From assembly GCF_047200635.1 (NCBI RefSeq), contig NZ_JBJZOI010000008.1, positions 163,011-227,010 of the forward strand: DNA of 64,000 bases. Direction: 5' to 3'. The notes beneath the pieces were generated by a model, which saw only the letters and a program-made list of their open reading frames with translations, ran no database searches and was not told where the DNA came from. The stretch is from Saccharopolyspora_C sp047200635 (GTDB lineage Bacteria > Actinomycetota > Actinomycetes > Mycobacteriales > Pseudonocardiaceae). Below, piece by piece: positions 25,039 through 34,046 of this stretch. Both the position numbers and the translations under genes were made by a program. Position 1 is the first letter of the stretch, and each line of letters starts with the position of its first letter.

Positions 25039-25089
25039 CGTGGGAGAAACCTTCCTGACTGGGTGAACCGTGCGTCGGGTGTTCAACGA

Positions 25090-25365
25090 TCACCGCACTC
25101 GGGTGCGGAGCTTCCGGCGACCCCAGGCGCGAACCCGGCGCACCACCCGGCCGAACCCGCCCGCCACCACGACCACCGGGGCGTCGTAGCGGTCGCGCGG
25201 CCGGTTCGGGCGCGGGCCGGGGGAGGACCGGGCGGCGTCGCGGCGGGCCCGCAGCTCGGCGAGTCCCGCCGCGAAGGCCTCGGGATCACCACCCACGTCC
25301 GGGTGGTGCGCGCGGACGAACGCGCGCAGGCGAGCCCGCGCGTCGCCCTCCGGCGTGCCCGTCAT
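25090..25365 (-). CDS. Small basic protein with J-domain-like HPD segment
   Basis: 91 residues. The N-terminus reads ARLRAFVRAHHPDVGGDPEAF, closely like helix II, the HPD loop and helix III of DnaJ J-domains. Helix IV is missing and the C-terminal half is a very basic tail (GRVVRRVRAWGRRKLRTRVR). It overlaps the upstream Asp23-like gene by four bases and so is a true operon member. A DnaK-recruiting role is only suggested by the HPD; the domain is too short to be certain. Confidence 0.65.
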   Translation of the reverse strand: MTGTPEGDARARLRAFVRAHHPDVGGDPEAFAAGLAELRARRDAARSSPGPRPNRPRDRYDAPVVVVAGGFGRVVRRVRAWGRRKLRTRVR

Positions 25366-25730
25366 CCCCGGCTCGCCTCGTCCTCGCCGGGGGCCTCCTC
25401 GTCCTCGGAGGTGACCACGTCGACGACGGTGATGTCGACCTGGACGGGGCCGGTCACGTCGAGGACCCGGGTGCGCACCGCGTCCACCAGCTCCGGCAGC
25501 GGCCCGGCCAGCCGCAGCACCACCCCGACCTCCACCGGTTCGCCCGGGGCTCCGGCGCGGACCCCGGTGACCTGGCGGCCGGGCAGGTACGCGGCGATGG
25601 TGCCGTGCGGGCCGCCGTGCAGCCGGACCACCGCGGGATGCGCGAGCGCCGCCTCGGCGATCTGGTCCGCGAGGCTCTCGGCTGGCTCGACGTCGGCCCG
25701 GATGCGGTCACCGGGCGCGGGTTCGGTCAT
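25362..25730 (-). CDS. Asp23-like domain protein
   Basis: 122 residues. The pattern ADQIAEAALAHPAVVRLHGGPHG ... EVGVVLRLAGPLPELVDAVRTRVLDVTGPVQVDITVVDVV matches the Asp23/Gls24 core without the usual N-terminal extension, and the C-terminus is strongly acidic (SEDEEAPGEDEASRG). No membrane segment. The ATG at 25730 has AAGGAC upstream. It is the more divergent of the three Asp23-domain copies and may be a partner subunit. Confidence 0.75.
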   Translation of the reverse strand: MTEPAPGDRIRADVEPAESLADQIAEAALAHPAVVRLHGGPHGTIAAYLPGRQVTGVRAGAPGEPVEVGVVLRLAGPLPELVDAVRTRVLDVTGPVQVDITVVDVVTSEDEEAPGEDEASRG

Positions 25731-25833
25731 GTCGATGTCCTTAGGGAGCGGGCCGGCCCCTCCGCGGCGGAGGGGTCCTGCGAGCGCGGCGCGGGCGTGG
25801 TCCCGGTGGGGCGTTCCGGGACCACGCGGGCGA

Positions 25834-26376
25834 TCACTCCACCCGGGAGGACGCGGCCGAAGCGGAACCCTGGCCGCTCTCCTCGTCGTCCTCCGAGGGC
25901 AGGTGGATGTCGTTGACCGCGATGTTGACCTCGATGACTTCCAGGCCGGTCATCCGCTCGACACCGTTGATCACGTTGCGGCGCACCGCGCGGGCCAGCT
26001 CCACGATGGACGCGCCGTACTCCACGACGATGTCCAGGTCGATCGCGGCCTGCTTCTCGCCGACCTCGACCTGCACGCCGGAGGTGTTGCCGCCCCCGGT
26101 GCCGCCGCCGGGGATGCGCTCCCGGATCGCGCCGAACGCGCGGGAGACGCCGCCGCCCATCGCGTGCACGCCGGAGATCTCCCGCGCCGCGATGCCGGCG
26201 ATCTTCTGCACGACCGAGGCCGCGATCGTCGTCTTGCCCTGGGAGGTGTCGTCGGCGAGCCGCGCCGGGGTGGTGCTGGTGCTCGTGCTGAGCCCCTTGC
26301 TCCCGCCGGACGCGGACGCGCCGGACCCGCCCTGGGCCTCGGTGCTCTGCGTGGAGGTACCACTCGTCTGGGCCAT
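25834..26376 (-). CDS. Asp23/Gls24 family envelope stress protein (long Ser/Thr-rich head)
   Basis: 180 residues. The first 45 are Ser/Thr/Gly-rich and probably disordered. The Asp23 domain spans about residues 48-160: GKTTIAASVVQKIAGIAAREISGVHAMGGGVSRAFGAIRERIPGG ... GEKQAAIDLDIVVEYGASIVELARAVRRNVINGVERMTGLEVIEVNIAVNDI. This is the most canonical Asp23 copy of the cluster. The tail is acidic. The ATG has GGAG eight bases before it. Gaps of about 100-145 bp on both sides leave room for internal promoters or processing sites. Confidence 0.9.
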   Translation of the reverse strand: MAQTSGTSTQSTEAQGGSGASASGGSKGLSTSTSTTPARLADDTSQGKTTIAASVVQKIAGIAAREISGVHAMGGGVSRAFGAIRERIPGGGTGGGNTSGVQVEVGEKQAAIDLDIVVEYGASIVELARAVRRNVINGVERMTGLEVIEVNIAVNDIHLPSEDDEESGQGSASAASSRVE

Positions 26377-26521
26377 GAAAGGGCTCCTTCCCCTGCGAAG
26401 ATCCTCGTGTCGTCCCACGCCGGGCCGCTCGTGCGGGCCGTCAGGTGCGGGACGGAAGATCGGATGCGCGCCTGCCTCGATCCGTCGCGCGGATGAGACG
26501 CGCATCACAATTATGGGCCAA

Positions 26522-27085
26522 TCACGAGCCCTGCGGCGGCGCGACGTCAGCGATCCGCACCCACACCGAGGGTGCCGCCGCGCCGAGGTGCCCCCGCAGC
26601 GCTCCGCCCAGATCGTCCTGCAACCGAGCGCTGAGCGCAGGGGCTGGCGAGCCGTAGTCGGCCACCACGTCGACCCGCACCTCCCGCACGTCGCCCGTGC
26701 ACGCCAGCAACCGCAGTCCGGGGCGGTCGGCCAGCAGCTCCGCGCTCATCCGGCGGGCCAGCACCAGCACCGCCTGCGGGGTCACCCGCAGCAGGCCGTT
26801 CTCCTGCGCCACCTCCGCCGAGGGACCGGCCTCGCGCGCCCCGCGCACGGTCAGCAGCGCGCGCGACACCAGATCCGCTGGCGGCTCGACCTCGACCCTG
26901 GCCGCGCGCCGCACCGGCTCCCAGCCCGCGGGCGCGAGGTCGGCCAGCGCCGCCCGGCAGTGCGGGCAGCCGCGCGCGTGCGCGGCGAACTCCGCGGGAG
27001 CGTCCCCGGCCAGGTGCTCGACGAGCTCCCCGACGGTGTGCCCGCAGGGCAGCTCGTGGTCCGGCTCGAAGCGAGGTTCACCCAC
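26522..27085 (-). CDS. Anti-sigma-type zinc finger fused to Asp23-like domain
   Basis: 187 residues. Residues 10-55 carry ELPCGHTVGELVEHLAGDAPAEFAAHARGCPHCRAAL, where HxxxCxxC is the zinc-binding anti-sigma (ZAS) signature. The rest (residues about 65-185) is an Asp23-like domain: NGLLRVTPQAVLVLARRMSAELLADRPGLRLLACTGDVREVRVDVVADYG. No transmembrane helix separates them, unlike common anti-sigmas. The gene starts inside the end of the sigma-factor gene (8-bp overlap) behind GGAGGAGG, so regulator and sigma factor are co-translated. It is a likely cytosolic anti-sigma that senses the state of the Asp23 complex. Confidence 0.8.
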   Translation of the reverse strand: MGEPRFEPDHELPCGHTVGELVEHLAGDAPAEFAAHARGCPHCRAALADLAPAGWEPVRRAARVEVEPPADLVSRALLTVRGAREAGPSAEVAQENGLLRVTPQAVLVLARRMSAELLADRPGLRLLACTGDVREVRVDVVADYGSPAPALSARLQDDLGGALRGHLGAAAPSVWVRIADVAPPQGS

Positions 27086-27647
27086 GGTGCACCTCCTCCA
27101 ACTTCGCCAGCAGGGCCAGCCGCGCGCGGTGCAGCCGCGAGCGCAACGCCGCCACGTTCACCTCCAGCACCTCGGCGATCTGCTCGTAGGACAGTCCCTC
27201 GAACTCCCGCAGCACCAGCGGGACGCGCTGGGACGGGTGCAGCGTGGCGATGGCGCGGTGCACCGCGTCGGCCTCCTCGGAACGCACGGCGTGCCCCTCG
27301 GGGTTGCCGGAGTCGTGATCGGAGACGAGGTGGCTCAGCGACTCGTCGCTGATGTCCAGCGCCACCGTGTCCTTGCGCCGCCGCACCTGGCCGAGCGCCG
27401 CGTTCGACACCACCCGGTACAGCCAGGTCGTCGGAGCCGAGTCGCCGCGGAAGCGCGACAGCGAGCGCCAGGCCGAGACCCAGGCCTCCTGCACGGCGTC
27501 CTCGGCCTCGACCTGGTCGTTCAGGATCCGGTACGCCACCCGGTACATCGACCGGGTGTGCCTGCGCACCAGCTCGTCGAAGGCCACCCCGTCGCCCCGC
27601 TGGGCAGCGGCCATCAGGTCCGCGTCGCTGTCGGTCCGGCCGGTCAC
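27078..27647 (-). CDS. ECF-type RNA polymerase sigma factor
   Basis: 189 residues. Region 2 runs from DLMAAAQRGDGVAFDELVRRHTRSMYRVAYRILNDQVEAEDAVQEAWVSAWR to FRGDSAPTTWLYRVVSNAALGQVRRRK (region 2.4). Region 4 is ATLHPSQRVPLVLREFEGLSYEQIAEVLEVNVAALRSRLHRARLAL, an HTH typical of ECF sigmas. The GTG at 27647 overlaps the preceding reductase stop (GTGA). It is followed by its candidate anti-sigma/Asp23 fusion, so the operon probably encodes a self-contained envelope-stress regulon. Confidence 0.93.
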   Translation of the reverse strand: MTGRTDSDADLMAAAQRGDGVAFDELVRRHTRSMYRVAYRILNDQVEAEDAVQEAWVSAWRSLSRFRGDSAPTTWLYRVVSNAALGQVRRRKDTVALDISDESLSHLVSDHDSGNPEGHAVRSEEADAVHRAIATLHPSQRVPLVLREFEGLSYEQIAEVLEVNVAALRSRLHRARLALLAKLEEVHRG

Positions 27648-28414
27648 GCCCGGAGTCTCCCGTACCGCAGCAGCAGCAGCGATTCCTCCGCCCGCAGCAC
27701 CGACAGCAGCCGCATCCCGCGCGGACCGGCCGGGTCCGGGCCGCGCGCGATGCGCTCCGCGCGGCCACCCGCCAGCAGCGGGGACACGGTGAGGCACAGC
27801 TCGTCGACGAGGTCGGCGGCGATCAGGTCGCCGAACAACCCGGGCCCGCCCTCGCAGCCCACCCGCAACAACCCGCGCTCGCCGAGCGCCGCCAGCGCCG
27901 CCACCAGGTCCACCTGCTCCGAACCGGTGACGATCACGTCCGCGCCCGCGTCGGCCAGCGCGATCCGGCGCTCCTCCGGCGCGGCCTCGCAGGTGAGCAC
28001 GATCGGGGGAACGACGGTGTCGGTCAGCAGCGGTGAGTCCGGCTCCAGCGAGCAGCGCGCCGTGACGACGGCGATCGGTGGCACCTCGGACAGCCCGAAC
28101 CGGGCGCGGCGTTCCGCGCGCACCTCGCCGCGCTGGACGCCGTGGTAGCCCTCGGCGAGCGCGGTCCCCGCCCCCACCAGCACCACGTCGGAGAGATCCC
28201 GGATCAGCCCCAGCACCCGCTGGTCGGCGGGCGAGGACAGGCCCCGCGAGCTGCCGCGCACGCTCACCGCGCCGTCCAGGCTGGAGACGAAGTTGGTGCG
28301 CAGCCACGGGCGGGTCAGCCCCGCCGGGTAGTCGTAGAACGCCTCGACCTCGGGCGTCACCTCCGCCGGGGTCGCGCCGGAGGAACCTTCGTCTGGGGGC
28401 CACAGCCTGTCCAC
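27644..28414 (-). CDS. RibD C-terminal-like pyrimidine reductase family protein
   Basis: 256 residues of the dihydrofolate-reductase-like fold found in the riboflavin reductase domain. Visible motifs are RPWLRTNFVSSLDGAVSV at the substrate strand, SDVVLVGAGTALAEGYHGV for NADPH contact, LLRVGCEGGPGLFGDLIAADLVDELCLTVSPLLAGG near the C-terminus. The deaminase domain of RibD is absent, and no other rib genes are near. The GTG at 28414 starts MDRLWPP, as is usual in this family; a GTG at 28471 would add 19 residues. It heads the sigma/Asp23 operon by position. Whether it reduces pyrimidine intermediates here is not known. Confidence 0.85.
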   Translation of the reverse strand: MDRLWPPDEGSSGATPAEVTPEVEAFYDYPAGLTRPWLRTNFVSSLDGAVSVRGSSRGLSSPADQRVLGLIRDLSDVVLVGAGTALAEGYHGVQRGEVRAERRARFGLSEVPPIAVVTARCSLEPDSPLLTDTVVPPIVLTCEAAPEERRIALADAGADVIVTGSEQVDLVAALAALGERGLLRVGCEGGPGLFGDLIAADLVDELCLTVSPLLAGGRAERIARGPDPAGPRGMRLLSVLRAEESLLLLRYGRLRA

Positions 28415-28507
28415 CCGTCCATCCCAGCACGCCCCGCCCGCGCGGGCGGGGACAGGGGTGAGCACCGCCACCGGCTCGGGGCGGTTCGCCGGTTATAGAG
28501 TCGGCCC

Positions 28508-29529
28508 ATGACCGCCGCGCGCCTGATCGACCGCCGCCCCGAGCTGAGCCCGGCCGACCTGGTCGACGCGCTGGCGCCGCCGCCGCGCTTCGACGCCGCG
28601 CGGTTCGAGACCTACGTGCCGAACCCCGACGAGCCGAGCCAGGCCGCCGCCGTGGAGGCCTGCCGGGCCTTCGCCGCGCGGGCCGGGGCGGAGCGCGGCG
28701 GCGGGGGCTGGCTGCGCTCCCTGTTCGGCGGGTCCCGCGCGGCCGAGGGCAAGCAGGGGCTCTACCTGGACGGCGGGTTCGGCGTCGGCAAGACGCACCT
28801 GCTGGCTTCGCTGTGGCACGCGGTGCCCGGGCCGAAGTCCTACGGCACCTTCGTGGAGATCACGAACCTGGTGGGCGCCCTCGGCTTCGCCGAGACGGTG
28901 CGCCGGCTCTCCGAGCACCGGCTGCTGGCGATCGACGAGTTCGAGCTCGACGACCCAGGCGACACGATGCTGGTCACCCAGCTGATCGCGAAGCTCACCG
29001 ACGCGGGCGTGCACGTCGCCGCCACCTCCAACACGCTCCCCGGCAAGCTCGGCGAGGGCCGGTTCGCCGCGGTCGACTTCCTGCGCGAGATCCACGCGAT
29101 GTCGGAGCGGTTCGAGGTGCTGCGCGTGGACGGCCCCGACTACCGGCACCGGGGGCTTCCCGATCCGCCGGAGCCCGCCGAGGACGCCGAGCTCATCGCC
29201 GAGGCGGAGTCCCGCCCGGGGGCGACGCTGGACGACTTCGACGCGCTGTGCGAGCACCTGGCCCAGGTCCACCCGTCGAAGTACGGACGGCTGCTGGACG
29301 ACGTCGCGGCCGTGCACCTGCGCGGACTGCACGCCGCCCCGAACCAGAACGTGGGCCTGCGGCTGGTGGCCTTCGCCGACCGCCTCTACGACCGGGCCGT
29401 CCCGGTGCGGGTGTCCGGCGAACCGCTCTCGGCGCTGTTCACCGAGGAGATGCTGCGCGGCGGCTACCGCAAGAAGTACCTGCGGGCGCTGAGCCGCCTC
29501 ACCGCGCTGGCCCGGGACGTCGTGAAGTC

Positions 29530-29533
<4 letters not shown>
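28508..29533 (+). CDS. zapE: Cell division AFG1/ZapE-family ATPase
   Basis: 341 residues of an AAA-like P-loop ATPase of the ZapE/AFG1 group. Walker A is GGFGVGKTHLL (near residue 91), Walker B LLAIDEFELDDPGD, sensor VAATSNTLPGKLGEGRF. In proteobacteria ZapE modulates FtsZ; actinobacterial members are poorly studied. The ATG at 28508 has only a weak ribosome site. It is divergent from the reductase-sigma operon and overlaps the convergent rocD stop by four bases. Confidence 0.88.
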
Positions 29534-30774
<1,241 letters not shown>

Positions 30775-31076
30775 GCCGTTCAGGTTATTCCGCCCCGGGC
30801 GTTCGTTTCAGCCGTCGGATGTTGCTCAGCGCGGTGTTTCGTTGCGCGATCGGGTTCCATCGCGAAACGTTTCGCCCGGACTCGCCCGTCCGGGTCTGTC
30901 CAGCCGGGTCCGGGGCCACTACTGTCGGGGCTCGGTTCAGATGAACACCGCGTGTACTGTCGATGACGCAGCGTGTGCGGCGTGCTCCCTCCCCGGGTGC
31001 GGCGGGGCGGAACGCGGCGCTCGCGCCGCTCCCGCAGCGCGCGCAGCAGTCCCCAACGTCGGGTGGAGGTCGCCAC
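30775..31076. promoter_or_regulatory. rocD/lactonase divergent region with LacI-type palindrome
   Basis: The 302-bp spacer holds no gene. A 14-bp perfect palindrome GCGAAACGTTTCGC is at 30862-30875; GAAACGTTTC is the usual core of LacI-family operators. It lies about 88 bp upstream of rocD and 202 bp upstream of the lactonase. No LacI gene is adjacent; the nearest is at 41.6 kb. AT-richer sequence around 30780-30860 probably carries the rocD promoter. Confidence 0.45.
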
Positions 31077-32117
31077 ATGCCGGAGTTCGCGCAGTACCGG
31101 GTGTACGTCGGGGCCTACACCGGCCCGGACTCGGCGGCGGACGGGATCCGGCTGGCGTTCGCCGACGCCACCGGCCGGCTGCGCTGCGCCGACACCGTCG
31201 CCCACACCTACGACCCGTCGTTCCTGGCGCTGTCCCCGGACGGCGGGACGCTGTTCGCGGTGAACGAGATCGCCCGCGGCCGGGTGGTGGCCTACGCGGT
31301 GAACCCGGACGGCACCCTCGCGGAGATCAACTCGCAGCCCACCCACGGCTCCGGGCCGTGCCACCTCAGCGTGCACCCCTCCGGGCGCTTCCTGCTCACC
31401 GCGAACTACCTCTCCGGCAACGTCGTGGTGCACCCGATCGGGGAAGGCGGGGTGCTGCGCGAGGCCTGCCACGCCGTCGAGCACAGCGGTCAGGGGCCGG
31501 ACAAGGACCGCCAGGAGGGCCCGCACGCGCACCAGATCGTGCCCTCCCCGGACGGTCGCTTCGCGCTGGCCACCGACCTGGGCACCGACACCGTGTACTC
31601 GTACGCCTTCGACGCCGACTCCGGGCACATGGCGCTCAAGCACGAGATCTCCTGGGAACCCGGGACCGGGCCCCGGCACCTCGCGTTCCACCCGGACGGC
31701 GACCGCGGCTACCTGGTGGGGGAGCTGACCTCGACGATCACCGAGTTCGCCTTCGACCCGGAGGGGGGCGAGCCGCGCCCGGGCCGGACGCGCTCGCTGC
31801 TGCCCGCGGGGTTCGAGGGGCGGAGCCTGGCCGCGGAGGTCGTGGTGACTCCGGACGGGCGGCTCGTGCTGGCCTCCAACCGGGGGCACGACAGCATCGC
31901 GGTGTTCTCGGGGAGGGACTTCGAACCGCTGGGCGTCGTGCCGGCCGGGGTGCGCGGGCCGCGGCACATCGCGCTCTCGCCGAGCGGTGACGTGCTGCAC
32001 GTGGCGGGGGAGCTCAGCGGCGAGATCCAGGCCTTCGCGGTGGCGGGCGACGGCTCCCTGACGCCGTCCGGTGATCCGGTGCGCACCCCCGCGCCCGCCT
32101 GCGTCCTCGTCGTCTGA
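31077..32117 (+). CDS. Lactonase-family seven-bladed beta-propeller protein
   Basis: 346 residues of the 6-phosphogluconolactonase (YbhE/Pgl-like) propeller family. Repeated blade motifs are LALSPDGGTLFAVNEI, HLSVHPSGRFLLTANYLSGNVVVHPI, QIVPSPDGRFALATDLGTDTVYSYAFD, HLAFHPDGDRGYLVGEL and VVTPDGRLVLASNRGHDSIAVF. GPCHLSVHPSG and GPHAHQIVPSPDG are family signatures. The ATG at 31077 has GGAGG at eight bases. No signal peptide. The exact lactone is unclear; a role in the pentose phosphate pathway is the family default. Confidence 0.87.
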   Translation: MPEFAQYRVYVGAYTGPDSAADGIRLAFADATGRLRCADTVAHTYDPSFLALSPDGGTLFAVNEIARGRVVAYAVNPDGTLAEINSQPTHGSGPCHLSVHPSGRFLLTANYLSGNVVVHPIGEGGVLREACHAVEHSGQGPDKDRQEGPHAHQIVPSPDGRFALATDLGTDTVYSYAFDADSGHMALKHEISWEPGTGPRHLAFHPDGDRGYLVGELTSTITEFAFDPEGGEPRPGRTRSLLPAGFEGRSLAAEVVVTPDGRLVLASNRGHDSIAVFSGRDFEPLGVVPAGVRGPRHIALSPSGDVLHVAGELSGEIQAFAVAGDGSLTPSGDPVRTPAPACVLVV

Positions 32118-32207
32118 CGGACCACCCGGGCCGCCGGGGCAGCGCTCACCCGGTGGCCGCGCGGGGTGCGCGGCACGCGGCCAGGTGTCCGGGCGGGCGA
32201 GGAGCCG

Positions 32208-33833
32208 TCAGGCCATCCGGTTGTCGAAGGTGCCCCGGCCGTACTGCTCGAGGGCCTGGCGCACCCGGCGCCCCTCCTGTCGGCGGGCGATCGGCCCGCC
32301 GGCGGCGCCGATCGGGAACAGCCGCACGCCGCCGTGGTACGGGCGCGTCGGGTTCCAGATCCGCCAGCCCTGCGCCGGGGAGCCCGGCCGCGCCCACACG
32401 GCGACCGACTGGCGCTTGCCGGTGCCGACGAGTGCCACGCGGCTGATCTGGCTCCACGGGATCTCCCGCGCGGCCCCGGCGCGGGAGACCCGCAGGCCCT
32501 CGCCGCTGACCTTGAGCCGCAGGCTCGGCAGCACGGCCTTGCCCAGGGACAGCGCTCCGCTGATCGCCAGCAGCACCATGCCGAACTGGGCCAGCGCCCA
32601 CAGGTCCGGATCCCAGCTGCCGTACCTGCCGACCTGCATCGCCAGGTAGATCAGCCCGAACAGCACCAGCGCCGACATCAGCGCGCCGACCCGTCCGCCG
32701 GTGGCGAACTCCGGGCCGGGCCCGTCGCCGCGGACCCGCTCCACCGGGGGAGTCGGGCGGGAAGGGGCGATGCGGGCGGGCGCGGCGGTCGGCTGGTTCG
32801 GCTGCTGCGCGGTCGGTTTCGGCCTCGCCGGGATGATCGGTTTCGCGGGGGCGGCCGGGGCCGCCGACCAGTCCGCGCCACCGCGGGCGGGCCGCGCCTG
32901 CCGGGCCGCGGTGCCGGGGGACGCCGAGTCCGGGCCGCGTTCGAGGGCCGCCTCGGAGGCCCGTTGCAGCTGCGCGGTGTGCTCGGTGATCACCGCGGTG
33001 ATCTCGGCGGGCAACCAGCTGTCGTTCTGCGGGGAGGACTCGCCGATCTGGTCCAGCAGCCCGCCCGGGGTGGGTCGACGCGCGGGCTCCTTGGCCAGGC
33101 AGCTCCCGATGAGCGGTCGCAACCCCGGCGGCAGCGAGCTCAGGTCGGGTTCGTTGTGCACGACCCGGTAGAGCATCGCTGCCGTGTTCTCGTTGCCGAA
33201 CGGGCCGGCGCCGGTCGCGGCGAACATGAGCACCGCTCCGAGGGAGAACACGTCGCTGGGCGGTCCGACGTCGCTGCCGACGGTCTGCTCCGGCGAGAAG
33301 AAGCCGGGGGTGCCGAGGAAGATCCCGGTCGCGGTGAGCGCGCTGCTGGTCATCGCCCGCGAGATGCCGAAGTCGATGACGCGCGGCCCGTCCGGCCCGA
33401 GCAGCACGTTGCCGGGCTTGAGGTCGCGGTGCACCAGCCCGGCGCGGTGGATCGCGCCGAGCGCCTCGGCGAGCCCGGCGGCGAGGGTCCGCACGGTCTG
33501 CTCCGGCAGCGGGCCGTGGTCGGCGACCGCGCGGTGCAGCGTGGGGCCGGGCACGTACTCGGTCGCCAGCCAGGGTTGCGCGGTCTCGGTGTCGGCGTCG
33601 ATGACGGTGGCGGTCCAGAAGCCGCCGACGGAACGGGCCATCTCGACCTCGCGGCGGAAGCGTTCCCGGAACTCGCCGTCGTCGGCGAGCTCGGGCCGCA
33701 CCACCTTGATCGCGACACCGCGACCACCCCGAGACCGCGCGAGGTAAACAGCTCCCATCGCGCCGCCGCCGATCCTGGCGAGCAGCCGGTAGCCCCCGAC
33801 TCGGTTTGGTTCGCTGGCCAGCAGCGGCTGCAC
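32208..33833 (-). CDS. Ser/Thr protein kinase with two membrane helices and a PH-like tail
   Basis: 541 residues. The Hanks-type kinase domain (about residues 14-285) has IGGGAMGAVYLARS (P-loop), VAIKVVRPEL (Lys), VHRDLKPGNVLL (catalytic loop), VIDFGISRA (DFG) and GTPGFFSPEQ. A Pro/Ala-rich linker follows, then two helices, VGALMSALVLFGLIYLAMQV and LWALAQFGMVLLAISGALSL (near 395-450), and a PH/PF-like domain beginning LRLKVSGEGLRVSRAGAAREIPWSQISRVALVG. There are no extracellular PASTA repeats, so the sensor part appears to face the cytosol or membrane. Start GTG at 33833. Confidence 0.88.
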   Translation of the reverse strand: MQPLLASEPNRVGGYRLLARIGGGAMGAVYLARSRGGRGVAIKVVRPELADDGEFRERFRREVEMARSVGGFWTATVIDADTETAQPWLATEYVPGPTLHRAVADHGPLPEQTVRTLAAGLAEALGAIHRAGLVHRDLKPGNVLLGPDGPRVIDFGISRAMTSSALTATGIFLGTPGFFSPEQTVGSDVGPPSDVFSLGAVLMFAATGAGPFGNENTAAMLYRVVHNEPDLSSLPPGLRPLIGSCLAKEPARRPTPGGLLDQIGESSPQNDSWLPAEITAVITEHTAQLQRASEAALERGPDSASPGTAARQARPARGGADWSAAPAAPAKPIIPARPKPTAQQPNQPTAAPARIAPSRPTPPVERVRGDGPGPEFATGGRVGALMSALVLFGLIYLAMQVGRYGSWDPDLWALAQFGMVLLAISGALSLGKAVLPSLRLKVSGEGLRVSRAGAAREIPWSQISRVALVGTGKRQSVAVWARPGSPAQGWRIWNPTRPYHGGVRLFPIGAAGGPIARRQEGRRVRQALEQYGRGTFDNRMA

Positions 33834-34046
33834 GTCGAAATCCCCCTTCGGATGGCTGCGATGGCCCCATCGAGCTTACGGAGGACCCCGATTGCGGCGT
33901 TCGCGGATGTCGGAGCCGCCGTTCGCGTGCGACGATCGGTAATCGGTTACTCGGCTTCGCTGTGGATCTTTCCGGGCTCGTGATGTTGTGAGTATGCTCC
34001 GGCGCACCGTTGCGGCGGGCGGTCGATGCGGATCGAGGGAGGCGGC

